Source: a virus | Virus record (IMG/VR): IMGVR_UViG_3300007520_000027 | Span: 1-49,842 of that record | Length of the DNA stretch: 49,842 nt | Strand: one strand, 5' to 3' | Shown here: positions 8,352 through 19,900 of the stretch, in pieces | Position numbering within the stretch: the stretch's first letter is position 1 | Layout of the letters: each line of letters opens with the position of its first letter | Program-made: the position numbers and the translations under genes | The notes under the pieces: generated by a model | Told to the model about the DNA's origin: nothing | Database searches by the model: none | What the model saw: the letters and a program-made list of their open reading frames with translations, nothing else

Positions 8352-8657
8352 ATGGAAGATAATCGAGAAAGATTATTTAGAATATTAAAGAAAAAATTTG
8401 AAACAACAATGATTTTTCCGTTGTGTCAATTTGAAGATTGTTTTGGAGACCTTTGGGGTCATGGATTACCTGATTCTGAATTAACAGAAGATCAAAAAAA
8501 CAACAGAGATCTTTGGAACGAATGCAGAACAAAAATACTAGATAATGCACATAGACAGATTAGGAATACTAAGACAGAATTGAATATGCACGACGTGGTT
8601 TGGAAGAAATACGCTTTAGTTTTTACCCCAGGAAATAAACAGGAGAGACAACGATGA
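8352..8657 (+). CDS. Small tail-assembly region protein (101 aa)
   Basis: A charged, mostly helical protein starting MEDNRERLFRILKKKF, with a Trp-containing middle (CFGDLWGHGLPDSELTED) and a basic end. Its stop overlaps the next start as ATGA at 8654-8657. Tailed phages often keep two overlapping chaperone ORFs just before the tape measure gene, and this gene plus its successor have that arrangement. However, no slippery heptamer is visible at the junction, so two coupled proteins seem more likely than a frameshift fusion. The family was not recognised. Confidence 0.45.
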   Translation: MEDNRERLFRILKKKFETTMIFPLCQFEDCFGDLWGHGLPDSELTEDQKNNRDLWNECRTKILDNAHRQIRNTKTELNMHDVVWKKYALVFTPGNKQERQR

Positions 8658-9406
8658 AAGAGTTTAATGTAAAAGTAAATGACAAGGATTTTGTTTTGTT
8701 TGTTAGAACACCATCTAATGACGAGATAATGGAATCAGATTTATTGTATTCTACCAAAATGTCTTCATTAATTAGACATAGCGGAAAAGATAGACTTCTG
8801 CTAAGAAGTGAATTAGATTCATTTTTAAAAGCAAACAAGGTTTGGACAGATGCAGACGTAGAGAAGTATAACGAACTACAAAATAAAATTAATCAGAATA
8901 TTGTTAAGCTAAAAAAGGGCGGAATTAAATTAAGCGATGGTAGAAAATTAGCCATTGATATTTCTGATCTCCGTGGCTCTTTAATTGATCTGGTCCAAAA
9001 GAGACATCAATACGAAGATATGACCATGGAATCTCAAGCAGATGAAGAAAGAACTGATTTTCTAATTTATTCTTGCACTATTGATAAAGAAACCGGAGAT
9101 CGGTATTGGGTTTCTTTTGACGATATGAAGTCAGACAAAAGTTCTGATATTTATCAGAAGGCAAAATCTGGACTTATTGAAGTTACCATGGGACTTTCTT
9201 CAGACTTGGATTCTATTCTGCCAGAGACTATGTGGCTAAAGAAGTATAAGTTTGTCAATAACGAATATAAGTTAACAGATAGAAAAACTGGTGAGTTTGT
9301 TGATAAAAGTGGCAAGCCAGTTAAAAAAGATGATTTATTGTCTGATTCAAATAATTACTTTGGTGAAATTATTGAAGAAGAAGCTTTTGTCGATGATTAC
9401 GTATAA
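8654..9406 (+). CDS. Putative tail-assembly chaperone (250 aa)
   Basis: The start overlaps the preceding stop by ATGA. The sequence begins with a beta-like segment (KEFNVKVNDKDFVLFVRTPS) followed by a long helical part with KNKINQ-type charged repeats and an acidic end (IIEEEAFVDDYV). The opening, a statement of a beta-strand pair followed by P-S-N-D-E, resembles tail-assembly chaperones whose N-terminal region recognises the tape measure, but I cannot name the family. It ends 20 bases before the tape measure gene, the classic place for such a chaperone. The call is based mainly on that position. Confidence 0.45.
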   Translation: MKEFNVKVNDKDFVLFVRTPSNDEIMESDLLYSTKMSSLIRHSGKDRLLLRSELDSFLKANKVWTDADVEKYNELQNKINQNIVKLKKGGIKLSDGRKLAIDISDLRGSLIDLVQKRHQYEDMTMESQADEERTDFLIYSCTIDKETGDRYWVSFDDMKSDKSSDIYQKAKSGLIEVTMGLSSDLDSILPETMWLKKYKFVNNEYKLTDRKTGEFVDKSGKPVKKDDLLSDSNNYFGEIIEEEAFVDDYV

Positions 9407-9426
9407 ACAACTTTTTGAGATGATAA

Positions 9427-12400
9427 ATGGCCAATCCAGATATTACAATTTCATACGGTGGTGATGAAAAAAGTAGAACCGCTTTGAGAAAAGAGGTACT
9501 TAAATCATTAAAAGAATTATCGATCACTGTTTCCGACAAATCAATAATAAGTGGAAAAGAAAAGATAAAGAAGTCTTTTGAAAAATCCCCACCAAAAATT
9601 GCTATAGATGTAAATTTATCATCTCTTAGGTCAGCTAGGACGAAAATCCAAGCTGGTCTTTCTGATGTAAAAATAAAACTGAGAGTTGATCCTAGTGACG
9701 TTAGAGCGAAGAAAAATCAAATACAGGCTTTGTTAGGAAACTTTGCTATAGATCTTAAGGGATCTAAAAATATTACTGGACTAGAAAAAACACTTAATAA
9801 GATTTCTAATATTAAGTTTTCTTTAAACACACAGTCCCTAAATACTTTCTTAAAACAAGCTCAGGGTATATTAAATAGAAACGCTCTTACTGCACGAATA
9901 GTTGCTCCCGGTGCTAATACTGTGTTCAAACAAGCAGCTGCAAAACCTCCCAAGAGTCCAAAAGGATCTCAAGATACTGGTGTTAGCACTAAGTCAACCA
10001 GAGATGCGACACAAGCTATCTCAACCTTTGGAGAAAGACTTGGATTCACAACAAGTAGATTAGTTGCTTTTTATATTGCGGCCGGTGCTTTGTTTAGAAT
10101 AACTCAGGGCGTAAGAAGTGCAGCAAGTAGTATTGTAGACATAGACACTGCGGTTAATAGACTTGGTCAAATTTTAGATGGCAATGTTGCTCGTGCATCT
10201 AAATTAGCTTCTAGTGTTATACAGATTGCAGAAAACCTTGGACAATCTGGAAAACAAGTGCTAGGTATCGCTGATGAACTAGCCCAAGCCGGTGGCGTTT
10301 TCAACAGTGACCAAGCCATATTATCAGCGGTGACTGCTATAGCCAGAACTCCTCTTCTTGCTACGTTCAACAATATTGAAGAAACAGTCAATGGCACCAT
10401 TGCGGCACTAAATCAATTTAACCTCAAAGCAGAAGATACAGTTAGAATTATTGATCTTGCTAACCAAGTTTCTAAGAAGTTCGCTTTCCAATCACAAGAT
10501 TTATTCACTGCCGTATCTCGTGGTGGATCTACATTTAGATTAGTTGGTGGAGAAATCGAAGATTTTATAGCATATGTTGCAGCCGCAAAAGAGCTAACTT
10601 TGCTCCCAGCTTCGACCATTGGTACTGGTGTCAATACTATAGGCTTGAATCTTCTTAAGACTGAGAATGTTGAGTTCTTAGAACAGTTAACTGGCGGCAA
10701 AATTAAAGACGCAGAGGGTAATCTCAGAGGATTGAATGATATTTTAATAGAAACAGGCAGAGCTTTGCGTGGGCTAAAGCCAGAAGAGACAGTTGGAGTA
10801 TTTCGTCAATTGTTTGATGTTCGTCAAACCAAAATTGCTGGCCCTCTATTGTTAAATCTTAGAGATTCCGCTAATGGCGACTCTGTAATAGAAAAAGTCA
10901 AAGAAGAAACAAGATTAAGCGTTGGTAGTTCTTCCAGAGATGCAGCGATTGGTTTAGAAAAAATAGAATCAATAATTGGATCTATAGGTGCTAGGTTTGA
11001 CAAAGTGTTCAAATCTTTTGGAGAAGATAAGGGTATAAAAAATCTCGTTAGAGATTTTGCTACGTTAGCAAAATCTTTCGCTGACACAGTGGGCATTATA
11101 CAGCCAATTATTCCTTCTCTTATAAGAGTTGCTGTTGCTTTTGCTGCAATTTCTGTTTTAAGAAATCTGCCTGGATTTGTTCGTGGAACTCAAAATATTG
11201 CACCTGGTATATTTCATCCTGGTGGTGCCGGAGCTATAACTTCAACATCTTCGCAAGCTGACCCATCCGGCAAAGGCGGAGCTGGAGGTATGACTTTAAG
11301 ATTTTCTCCATCTAGCCAACTGACTGATTCTTTTCAAACAAGACAACGTGGATTTCAAATGGGTGGTCCTATTAATTTTAATAGGAATAGTGGAAAAGAT
11401 CTGTTTGCACCAAATAGAAATACACCCATAGGATTTTCCGCTGCTTTTGGTCATGAAAAAATTAAAATTCAACAGTCTGATCAGTTACGCGAACGAGCTA
11501 GACTTAAAAATATTTCTAAAACATTAGACATACGAAATAACGAAGCCTCTCTTAAAAAGATTGCAATAACCCCTAGTCAGTTTTCATCTAGAGAGAAGGC
11601 ATTTTTACAAACTCAACAAGATTCAAAAATTCAAATTTCTAGATCTAGCAGGCTTTCTAAATTTCATCAAGATAATGTTAAGAGTAAGACAAATTTATTA
11701 CAATCGTTACAGAACGGTCCTCTTCCAAACTCTCTTGCTGGACAAGTAAACCATGCATTGCGATTGAACGGACTTCAAGCCGAAGTTAAAACGTCTGTAA
11801 GATTATTAAAAACACACAATAATGTTCAAAAGGCATATACCGATACTCTTCAAAATGCAACGACTGGACTAGAGAGTCTTAAACAAACAAGAAAAGATCA
11901 AGGAATATTAGAAAGACAAAATACTTTATTACAAAATGGTGTTGATAATAATATACTTAGATCTGAGAGAATAAGAAAAATAAGAGAGAGAAGATCTCCG
12001 GTTCTAGCAGGAATTCAGGCAGGAGGAAGATCTCTCGCTGATGGATTTTCTCAAAGATCAGAACTTGTAGCAGGAATAGGAGTTGGTGTTGCCTCTGATC
12101 TTATTATACAAAGCCTAAGAAATGAAAAAAATCAAGGAAATTTATTTTCTTCGGATGGAGGACTTCGAAAAGATTTTGTCAACATATTAAATAAAAACAA
12201 TTCTATAAAACAGGATCAGGCTAATATTGCTGGTGCAGGAACAGGATCTTCTTTAGGAACAATAACAGGAGCTGCTATTGGATCTGCGGCAGGACCAATT
12301 GGTTCTTTTGTTGGTGCTGGAATTGGCTCTGCTGCTGGTGCTGGGATTGGATTTCTAGCTTCTAAATTGTCTGCAAAAGACAATACTCTTGAAAGTTTGT

Positions 12401-14859
12401 TAGAATTACTTCCACAAGGCAACAAAGAAGACAAAGAAACAATCTTTAAAGAAATTTTGAAAAAAGGCAAAATTGAGAAGAACAAATTTGTTACTTCAGA
12501 AGCCTCTGGAGGAGCTCCTTTCTCTCAGGATAGTGCATTATTCAGACAAACTTTCGGAAAGGCAAGAACTGTAGAAGACAAAGAAGGAAGAGATAATTTC
12601 ATAAACAATATTGATTCCGAAAAAGGATTAGCGTTTAGAGAACAACTTTTTATTAAGTTAGTTAGAGGAGGAATAGAAGATGTTGCGTTCGAAGGTCTGG
12701 CGAAAACCAAAACAGAAATTCCCGATGGCATAACAGGAGGCGTCAAAGAAGCTTTCTTCCAAGCATCTGCAATAAAAAGACTTGAAAAAGAAGGATTAAG
12801 TACAGAACAAGCAGAAGCTTTTTTATCTACCAGCAGAGATGAAATAGTTACCTTAGCTCAAGCTACAAAAAAAGGAATAGAAGATTTTGCAAAAGGAGTT
12901 ATAGACTTAAGAAGTAACTTTGCGGACTTTGTATCTGTTTTTGAAAAAGAAACACAACGTATCTCTGATACACAATCTATAAACAGTTTTAACAGCGAAA
13001 GAAATTCATCAAACTTTGCCGCTGCTTCTGGACAAAGATCGGGACAGACATCTCTCCCCACTGATTTTGCTAATATAGCAACAAGAATATTAGATGAAAA
13101 AATAGGAACATCTACAGATTTGAATGTTATAAGATCTTCATTAGACACTGCTGTTGGATCAACTATTTCTGATTCAGACAAAAATATAATATCTGATTTA
13201 TTCACTGCTAGATCCTTAGTGGGAACCGGATCGTTGAAAATACGTTCTGGACTAGGTGCTCTTGAGGGAGATAGTCCTGAGGCATTAAAAGTCGTACAAG
13301 TTGAACAATTAGTTAGTAAGTTACTTAGTCCTGAGTTAACAAAAAGACTAAACCAAGCCCCAGAAGGCAAAGAGTTTTTAGAAGGAATAAGAGGTAATTT
13401 GTTAAATTTGGTTGGAGACGCCTCGTTGGCTGGAAAATCACAAGAAGATATTAAAAATGCTGTCTTAGGACCACTGGCTAGCCTAGAGTTTATAACTAAT
13501 CGGCTTGGTGTTTCGATGGAGGGCGTTAATCAGAAAGAACGAGAAAAATTCGATTTGCTGAACAGAGAGTTGCAAGTATTAGGAGAAGCTACTAATATTA
13601 GACGACAAGCTTTTGATTTTGACGCATCTAATATTTCTAGAAGAGAATCACTAGGAGCTAGTTCTGAAGATATTATTTCTTTATTAAGATCTCAATTGGT
13701 AGAATCTTCTCCTCTTGATCCATCTAATGTAATAGCTAGCCAAGACAGATTGTCGAGAACGAATAACATAGAAGACGAGAATTCGGCAAAAAGAGATTTG
13801 GATCTAACTAATTTTAGTTTTAGTCAACAACTAGCTGATTCAACCGATAATTTACAAATACTTAATCAAATCTTTGATAAACTAACTGTGTCTATTAAAG
13901 GAGTTATAGAAAGCAGCAAACAAATAGGACTTTCTTCGGTTTCTGATAGATTTTCTGGAGAAAGAAATTTGTCCACTGTCGAAGATAGACTTACTCCATT
14001 ATTTTCTAAAGGTGGACTATTAGCAGGAATAACGTCTCCCGAAGGGCTTATTACAAAGTTTGGAGATAGCCTTCCTAGTCTTATTCAAAAAATCGCACCA
14101 GGCTTAACTAACGACTCTTCATTTTTAGACTCAGCAGGAAAAGCTTCTTCTTTATTCGGAGGAACTACTCTGTCTGGAGGAACCGGACAAACAGTTCAGC
14201 AAGGCATTGATATTGCTGGATTTATTGCTGGAATAGGAAGAGTAGACAAAAGATCTGGAACCCAAGTTGAATTATCAAAAATATTAAATCTAAGCAAAGA
14301 GCAATTGTCTGTATTTTTTGACGCAAGAAGCATTGAGCAAAAACAACTAGACACACTGACTGCTATTAATAATAATCTTATTACTGCATTCAAAATACCT
14401 GTTGCTCCACAAAGAGCTCCAGTTTTGGATTTGCCAGCCCCGGCTCCAACTCCTCAGTCTCCACCTTCTGACAGACCTGCTTTTAATAAAGATAGAGTGA
14501 AAAATCTTACTTCTAGCACTAGTGAACTATTATCGTTTTTGAACACCTTTAAACAAACTCGTGATGGAGATCCAACACAAGATAAGTCTATTGATTCTTT
14601 AAGAACAGTATTAAAGGAAATAATAGCAGATACTGGTAGTGCAACAAGAAATAAAAATGAATCAAAGATTGATTTTAAATCTGATATAAATATACAAGGA
14701 TTTGAAAACGTAGGAAAAGATCGTGCCACAGGATTAATAATGATTGAAATTCTAGATACTTTTAGAAAACAATTGTTATCTGGGTCTCCTTCTGAGCAAG
14801 CCTTGGCAGAAAAATTAGGCTTGGCAATCAGACAAATACAATCGGGACTAAATGAATAA
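9427..14859 (+). CDS. Tail tape measure protein (1,810 aa)
   Basis: This is by far the longest gene here. After a basic N-terminal part, residues of about 235-480 hold a TP901-type tape measure core: IDTAVNRLGQILDG, AENLGQSGKQVLGIADELAQAGG, and the GVFRQLFDVRQTKIAGPL stretch. A hydrophobic segment near residues 558-578 (LIRVAVAFAAISVL) and a glycine-zipper stretch near residues 933-978 (GAAIGSAAGPIG, GAGIGSAAGAGIG) are typical for proteins released to help DNA cross the host membrane. The rest is largely helical and Ser/Asn/Lys-rich, with a Pro-rich patch near residue 1675. At about 0.15 nm per residue it would set a tail of roughly 270 nm. The stop shares a base with the next start (TAATG). 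Confidence 0.92.
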   Translation: MANPDITISYGGDEKSRTALRKEVLKSLKELSITVSDKSIISGKEKIKKSFEKSPPKIAIDVNLSSLRSARTKIQAGLSDVKIKLRVDPSDVRAKKNQIQALLGNFAIDLKGSKNITGLEKTLNKISNIKFSLNTQSLNTFLKQAQGILNRNALTARIVAPGANTVFKQAAAKPPKSPKGSQDTGVSTKSTRDATQAISTFGERLGFTTSRLVAFYIAAGALFRITQGVRSAASSIVDIDTAVNRLGQILDGNVARASKLASSVIQIAENLGQSGKQVLGIADELAQAGGVFNSDQAILSAVTAIARTPLLATFNNIEETVNGTIAALNQFNLKAEDTVRIIDLANQVSKKFAFQSQDLFTAVSRGGSTFRLVGGEIEDFIAYVAAAKELTLLPASTIGTGVNTIGLNLLKTENVEFLEQLTGGKIKDAEGNLRGLNDILIETGRALRGLKPEETVGVFRQLFDVRQTKIAGPLLLNLRDSANGDSVIEKVKEETRLSVGSSSRDAAIGLEKIESIIGSIGARFDKVFKSFGEDKGIKNLVRDFATLAKSFADTVGIIQPIIPSLIRVAVAFAAISVLRNLPGFVRGTQNIAPGIFHPGGAGAITSTSSQADPSGKGGAGGMTLRFSPSSQLTDSFQTRQRGFQMGGPINFNRNSGKDLFAPNRNTPIGFSAAFGHEKIKIQQSDQLRERARLKNISKTLDIRNNEASLKKIAITPSQFSSREKAFLQTQQDSKIQISRSSRLSKFHQDNVKSKTNLLQSLQNGPLPNSLAGQVNHALRLNGLQAEVKTSVRLLKTHNNVQKAYTDTLQNATTGLESLKQTRKDQGILERQNTLLQNGVDNNILRSERIRKIRERRSPVLAGIQAGGRSLADGFSQRSELVAGIGVGVASDLIIQSLRNEKNQGNLFSSDGGLRKDFVNILNKNNSIKQDQANIAGAGTGSSLGTITGAAIGSAAGPIGSFVGAGIGSAAGAGIGFLASKLSAKDNTLESLLELLPQGNKEDKETIFKEILKKGKIEKNKFVTSEASGGAPFSQDSALFRQTFGKARTVEDKEGRDNFINNIDSEKGLAFREQLFIKLVRGGIEDVAFEGLAKTKTEIPDGITGGVKEAFFQASAIKRLEKEGLSTEQAEAFLSTSRDEIVTLAQATKKGIEDFAKGVIDLRSNFADFVSVFEKETQRISDTQSINSFNSERNSSNFAAASGQRSGQTSLPTDFANIATRILDEKIGTSTDLNVIRSSLDTAVGSTISDSDKNIISDLFTARSLVGTGSLKIRSGLGALEGDSPEALKVVQVEQLVSKLLSPELTKRLNQAPEGKEFLEGIRGNLLNLVGDASLAGKSQEDIKNAVLGPLASLEFITNRLGVSMEGVNQKEREKFDLLNRELQVLGEATNIRRQAFDFDASNISRRESLGASSEDIISLLRSQLVESSPLDPSNVIASQDRLSRTNNIEDENSAKRDLDLTNFSFSQQLADSTDNLQILNQIFDKLTVSIKGVIESSKQIGLSSVSDRFSGERNLSTVEDRLTPLFSKGGLLAGITSPEGLITKFGDSLPSLIQKIAPGLTNDSSFLDSAGKASSLFGGTTLSGGTGQTVQQGIDIAGFIAGIGRVDKRSGTQVELSKILNLSKEQLSVFFDARSIEQKQLDTLTAINNNLITAFKIPVAPQRAPVLDLPAPAPTPQSPPSDRPAFNKDRVKNLTSSTSELLSFLNTFKQTRDGDPTQDKSIDSLRTVLKEIIADTGSATRNKNESKIDFKSDINIQGFENVGKDRATGLIMIEILDTFRKQLLSGSPSEQALAEKLGLAIRQIQSGLNE

Positions 14860-15428
14860 TGTCTATTATTAATCAATATATTCCATTATATTTATCTGTA
14901 GATCCTCCTGGAAGCGGCAGTAATACTTTCTATGGATTTATAGCAGGAAGTGATTATGACAATATCATAGGAACTTTTGACATGCTATTGGCTGGAGAGC
15001 CACTAGAAGGGTCTTCTATTAACTTCTTTGTTGAAGGATTTCCTAACCCAATAGAAATCACTTCAAGCATTAATTTTCATCTTCGTGCCAATGCAACAAC
15101 TTCTAATAATTATTTGAGTTTTCATACTCTTGGAGCAATTAGCAGCGGAATAATAGAAACTTCGTCATTCCCTATGCTGATCGCTGGCAGTGGAATAACC
15201 GAAAACAATATTCCAATAAACCAAGAAATTAATTTCTTTTTGCACGTTTCTCCTGGTGCAAACAACAACTTTCCTATGGTAATTCCTGGACAAGACATCA
15301 TAAATAATGATTTTAGTTTGTATATACTAGGGATAGAAGATAATATAACCGATGAAGTTCCAATGGTTATACAAGGACAAGATGTTTCGTCTGCGATTCT
15401 TAGGATGTTTATAAGAGGATATAATTAA
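14859..15428 (+). CDS. Repetitive beta-strand tail protein (189 aa)
   Basis: Translation is coupled to the tape measure gene by TAATG, and to the next gene in the same way at 15426-15430. The protein is a chain of short similar strand-turn units: FDMLLAGE, INFFVEGF, FPMLIAGSG, INFFLHVSPG, FPMVIPGQD, FSLYILGIED, VPMVIQGQD and LRMFIRGYN. There are about ten, spaced 15-25 residues, suggesting a solenoid or a beta-sheet stack. It contains no Cys and no catalytic motif. The place directly after the tape measure is where distal-tail and fibre-attachment proteins occur; the exact role is unknown. Confidence 0.55.
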   Translation: MSIINQYIPLYLSVDPPGSGSNTFYGFIAGSDYDNIIGTFDMLLAGEPLEGSSINFFVEGFPNPIEITSSINFHLRANATTSNNYLSFHTLGAISSGIIETSSFPMLIAGSGITENNIPINQEINFFLHVSPGANNNFPMVIPGQDIINNDFSLYILGIEDNITDEVPMVIQGQDVSSAILRMFIRGYN

Positions 15429-16903
15429 TGCCCGTAAGATTTACCCCAAATAACGGTATAACCGAGGAGCTTATTCCAGCTCCTTTTGTTACAATAAATA
15501 AGACATTTGTGAGAGACTCTTCTTTAGTAATACTACATCCGGTATATACTATTACTTTAGAGGGCAAAATAGTTAATGTTGGAAACGAAAAAGATTCTCC
15601 GTATATGTCTAACTCTACTCTTGGAGACATGGATGACATTCTAGGAGAACAAGAAAGAATAAGAAACTTATTTGACTCCCAAGGAGGAAGACTTGAAATA
15701 GAAGCTCCCGAAGGTGGTGGTCCAAATACGCTTGATACTTATTGTACTGTAGACGGCGTTGATTTTGAATCTTCTACATGGACAACTATTTGTTCATACA
15801 GGATTATTTTAACATCCTATAAACTAGAAGACGAAGACGAACCAACTGGTCTCTCGAGCTATAACGAAAACTGGTCTTTTCAAGAAAACATAAATGGCAC
15901 CGTTGCTCTAACACACTCTTTAGCCGCCGCCGCTGTTCCTATTTATGGAATAGGCGGGGTTATTAACGATCCATTGACAGTGGCAAAAACATGGTGTTAT
16001 GACAAGAGCGTTGTTATAAACGACAGTGGTAATTTATCATACTATAATATTCCTAGCGGAACATTAAATTTATCTAGTCTTTTGATTAATCTTGGAACAG
16101 GAAGTGGAAATTTTTGGAATAAGGCTATTAGAGAATCAACTTCTCTCTCGGCATTCTCTTGGGAAGTAGAAGAGTCTTTCTTATATGATCCATCTGGAAT
16201 AGCTCTTGAAGAATATAAATTAGTAATCAATAGAGACGATGAAGATATTAGAAAAAACAACATAAGTATCACAGGGACAATTACTGGAAATGCTGGATTG
16301 TTTGATAATCTCCCAGTAAGAAATTCTAGAGCAAAAGCACACTTTGAAAACAATGTTTCTCCAAATCTATACACTAGAATCAATAGTTATGTTGACGCTG
16401 GTTATTCAACAAATCCCGTTCCGTCTTCGAGACAAATATCTTATAATATAGATCAGGGAACATTAGAATACTCTTATTCTTTTATTGCAACTTCTGGCTT
16501 TTTGTTTGCCGGTGCGATTGACGAAACAATTTCTATTGTTGATACAGCTTCTACTGATATTTTTGCACAAATACAAATACCTGGAAAAATTTCTGGTCCA
16601 TTGTTTCAAAACATGGAGACAGTTACGGCCCCAGAAAGAACAGTGAACATAGGAATTATATTTTCTCCATCTGCAACTGGGATGTCTGTGTCATCTATAT
16701 TAGGAATGTATTTATCTAAACCAAACACTGATGCAATAATATCTGCATTGGTTCCTAGCACTGGATTTTATTATATAACAAACAATTCAGAAGAATGGAA
16801 TCCTATTAAAAGACAGTATAGTAGAAATGTTAGTTGGGCGATAGATTCTGAAGCAAGTACTATCGCAGGAATGCCTTCTACAATTAATAATGTAGATGAC
16901 TAA
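15428..16903 (+). CDS. Putative distal tail / baseplate protein (491 aa)
   Basis: The start overlaps the prior stop (TAATG). The protein opens with a segment on strand-forming sequence (FTPNNGITEELIPAPFVTINK, shown here in part) and has mixed beta structure throughout, with a Gly/Asn-rich middle. The combination VYTITLEGKIVN near residue 40, a long domain, then TLEYSYSFIATSG near residue 340 resembles large ring-forming distal tail proteins, which bind the tube end and carry the hub. That similarity is impressionistic. The gene lies between the tape measure and the hub candidate, which supports the call. Confidence 0.5.
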   Translation: MPVRFTPNNGITEELIPAPFVTINKTFVRDSSLVILHPVYTITLEGKIVNVGNEKDSPYMSNSTLGDMDDILGEQERIRNLFDSQGGRLEIEAPEGGGPNTLDTYCTVDGVDFESSTWTTICSYRIILTSYKLEDEDEPTGLSSYNENWSFQENINGTVALTHSLAAAAVPIYGIGGVINDPLTVAKTWCYDKSVVINDSGNLSYYNIPSGTLNLSSLLINLGTGSGNFWNKAIRESTSLSAFSWEVEESFLYDPSGIALEEYKLVINRDDEDIRKNNISITGTITGNAGLFDNLPVRNSRAKAHFENNVSPNLYTRINSYVDAGYSTNPVPSSRQISYNIDQGTLEYSYSFIATSGFLFAGAIDETISIVDTASTDIFAQIQIPGKISGPLFQNMETVTAPERTVNIGIIFSPSATGMSVSSILGMYLSKPNTDAIISALVPSTGFYYITNNSEEWNPIKRQYSRNVSWAIDSEASTIAGMPSTINNVDD

Positions 16904-16918
16904 TTAGAAAGGACAGAG

Positions 16919-19900
16919 ATGGTTTTTATACCAACCCCTAGAGCTGCTACTCATAGCAAAACCTCCGCTGGTATAAGCGATACAACTTATACTAATGGTA
17001 TTTATAAATTTATGAATGCCAGTATTATTAATATAAACTTGTCTCAAGGATTTAATAGTACTCCTGGATCTTTGAGTTTGACATTAATAGAAGACAAAGG
17101 AGACGATTTTTTTGAACCAGACACGCCTTCTGTTTGGGCAATGAGTCTTCCAAAAGGAGGAGTTGGGTCTGTCGTGTTTCCAAGTTCTTCTATAGACTTA
17201 CAACCAGATGGATTTAGTCATAGCAATGTTCCATTTTATTTTTGTGGAATATGTACTTCTTGGACTAAGAATATTGTCGATTCTGGAGGAAGAACTATTT
17301 CTGTAAGCGTCGTAGACACTAGAGAAATACTTAGGGGAATCCAGTGTTTAATATCTGGATTTTCTTTGTCTCAAAACATTGGAACAGGAAGTGAAGAAGA
17401 ACCAATTCCAAGATATCAATTAGTAGACAATGTAATAGATTGTTTTGGTTATTGGGACTACGGAATGGAGTCTGGGAATAATGAATTTGGAATGCCGTGG
17501 AATAAAATAAGAAGTTCTATATTAGCTTCAGGAGTAACTATAAATGACATCAATATTGAATTCACCTTTTCTGGAACTGCATTTTTTAATACACCAGATT
17601 GGTACAGAATTGATGGAAGTACCACTGACATTCTTAGTCTTGTTTCCCGCGTCTGTGCTGACGGTGGGTCTGACCTGGTGGTTATTTCGAGAAAAATAAA
17701 TACTAACACTATTTTAGTAGAATTTAAAGCTATCAGAAGGGCTAATTTTAATCCATTAACCCAGATTGAGCTTCAGTCATTCTTGGACTCCAGAGAAGGA
17801 ATGGTAGAATCTGCTAATATAGGAAAAGAATATAGAAACGAGCCAACTAGTAATATAATCATTGGAGGAATGAAAAACTCTAATTATCTAGCACTTCCTT
17901 CTGAGTTAAAATCTCAGTTTAATTCTAAACCAGGAACAGAAGTTTCTTATTCATTTGTTAATCCAACAGACGGAGTAACATATTCTGGCAAACAAAGCTT
18001 TACGTCTGCTAACTCTGCTGGTAAACAATATTTTAAAAACAATATAACTACTCAATTTAAGAATGCTGTAATATCAGAAGAGGCCAGACAGATAGCCGAC
18101 TGGGATTCTTTTCCACACGATATTATCACTAGGCTTTTTGGAGGAATGACTAGGCAATTTTCCTCAGACGTTGTTGGCAATGCAATATCTGTAGAACAAA
18201 ACAATTACGATGTAGACTCAGGATCAATATTTCCATTTTGGGGATTTTCTCCTGGTGGAGAAGCTAATGGATCGTCTAAAGAAAGCTCTTACCCATTAAT
18301 AGAGCCATTCCTTCCTTTGGATCATCTTGTGCTAGACAGACAATCTGAACTTTATGCAAACATAACACAAAAAATACCTTTAGTTAAAATAGTTATAGAT
18401 AATTTTAATGTTAGACAAGTCCAACATACCGATGTGTTTTTAAACGGAGACGGCGATTCTGACCTAAGACCATTTGCTAAACTAGACAGAGATAGTAATA
18501 ATAATATTAACTATGTTTTAAACAGCGTCGATATTCCTGGGCACACAAGAGGACTGCCTCTTAATACAGAAATACTTAGGGCTGCACTTTCAGGAGAAGA
18601 TACCTTTTTTACTATTTATGGAATATATTTTCCTGAAATAGCGAAAACATTAGGGTTTTATAGAATTAACTGGGATGCTATTCTTGACTATGTAGAATCT
18701 CTTGCAGCAGGAAATGTTCCAGATTTAAAAAGTATTAATCTTAATAGTTATATGACTTACTCTGTGGAAGAAGCCGAGGCTAATAAAGATGTTGTTACCA
18801 CTAACGGAAGAGTTTCTAAGTCTGATGCTAATCTTATTAATGCAAGTGCCAAAAAATATAAAAAAAATATATTGTATAATTTTACACAAATAATTTACAA
18901 TAAAGTCAAAGAATACGCAGAACAATACGTTGGTAGACAATTCGTAGTCTGTTTGCCAAAATCCACTATTATGAACAGAATTTGGGATGGAGAAGAAGTT
19001 CCTACAAGAGTAGAAAAACCAGAAATAGAGTACGTCGTTACAGACAGAGGATATTGGGAAACTATTCCAACAGATTTTGATGGATTAGAAGACGATGATA
19101 GTATTTCTACAGATGCAGAGCTACAAATAAAAAGAAGATTTCAGGCCGAAGATGGTAGATTCTACAGTATGGCTATTATGGAATGGCAACCTCGTGGAAA
19201 TATCTCTTTCAGCTCTAATGGTTTTACAAAAGCAATGTTTCAAGATTTGCCAGTTTCAGAGTTTAGACCTAATAGAATAGCAAGTGGAAACACAGAGTTT
19301 ATATTTATCTCTTGTAGCGTTGCACAGATGATAAGAAGACCAGATCTGGCACTAGTAACTCTTCCAAGTGCTGTTAGATTTGATCCCAACGATTTAGCTA
19401 CAAGATTTGCAGACATGGAGGCTTCTCCCACTTCTTCCAATAGTACAGGAATTGCTGGAGATAAAGTATTAAAGTTCTTATGGTATTCGTTAAAGTATGA
19501 TAATTTAGCAAGATCATTGTTTAAAGAAGTTGCTAGTGCGAATGGAATACCATTTTATTCTTATGCTTCTTCGGTATTAAAAAAATGGAAAGATGACTTA
19601 AGGAGAGATATTACTGGTCTGTTCAATAAATTTGACATGGCATCAGATATTGTTATGGACCTAAAGGGCGTTGTAATACCCTTGACATCGACATGGGTTT
19701 CTTATGGGCCTTGGTTTGCTAATAACACACAAGCAAAGGGAATGGTGTCTATAGATATTGACACATCACTAGTGCCATGGAATTTTGAAAGACCAATCGG
19801 AAGCTGGGACGAAAATTTAAATGCCGCAGGAGTAGAAAAACTAGAGAGGTCTATTTCTATAACAGACTATGTTGATAATGCAGCAATCACTGTCGCTGGA

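Noticed and set aside
8640-8670. Programmed -1 frameshift joining the two small ORFs before the tape measure, as in many tail chaperones
   Set aside because: The ORFs overlap only by ATGA and no X XXY YYZ heptamer lies near the junction, so two coupled proteins are more likely.
12858-13370. Long open frame on the - strand inside the tape measure gene
   Set aside because: It has no family signature or ribosome site and lies opposite a strongly supported gene; it mirrors the codon bias of that gene.
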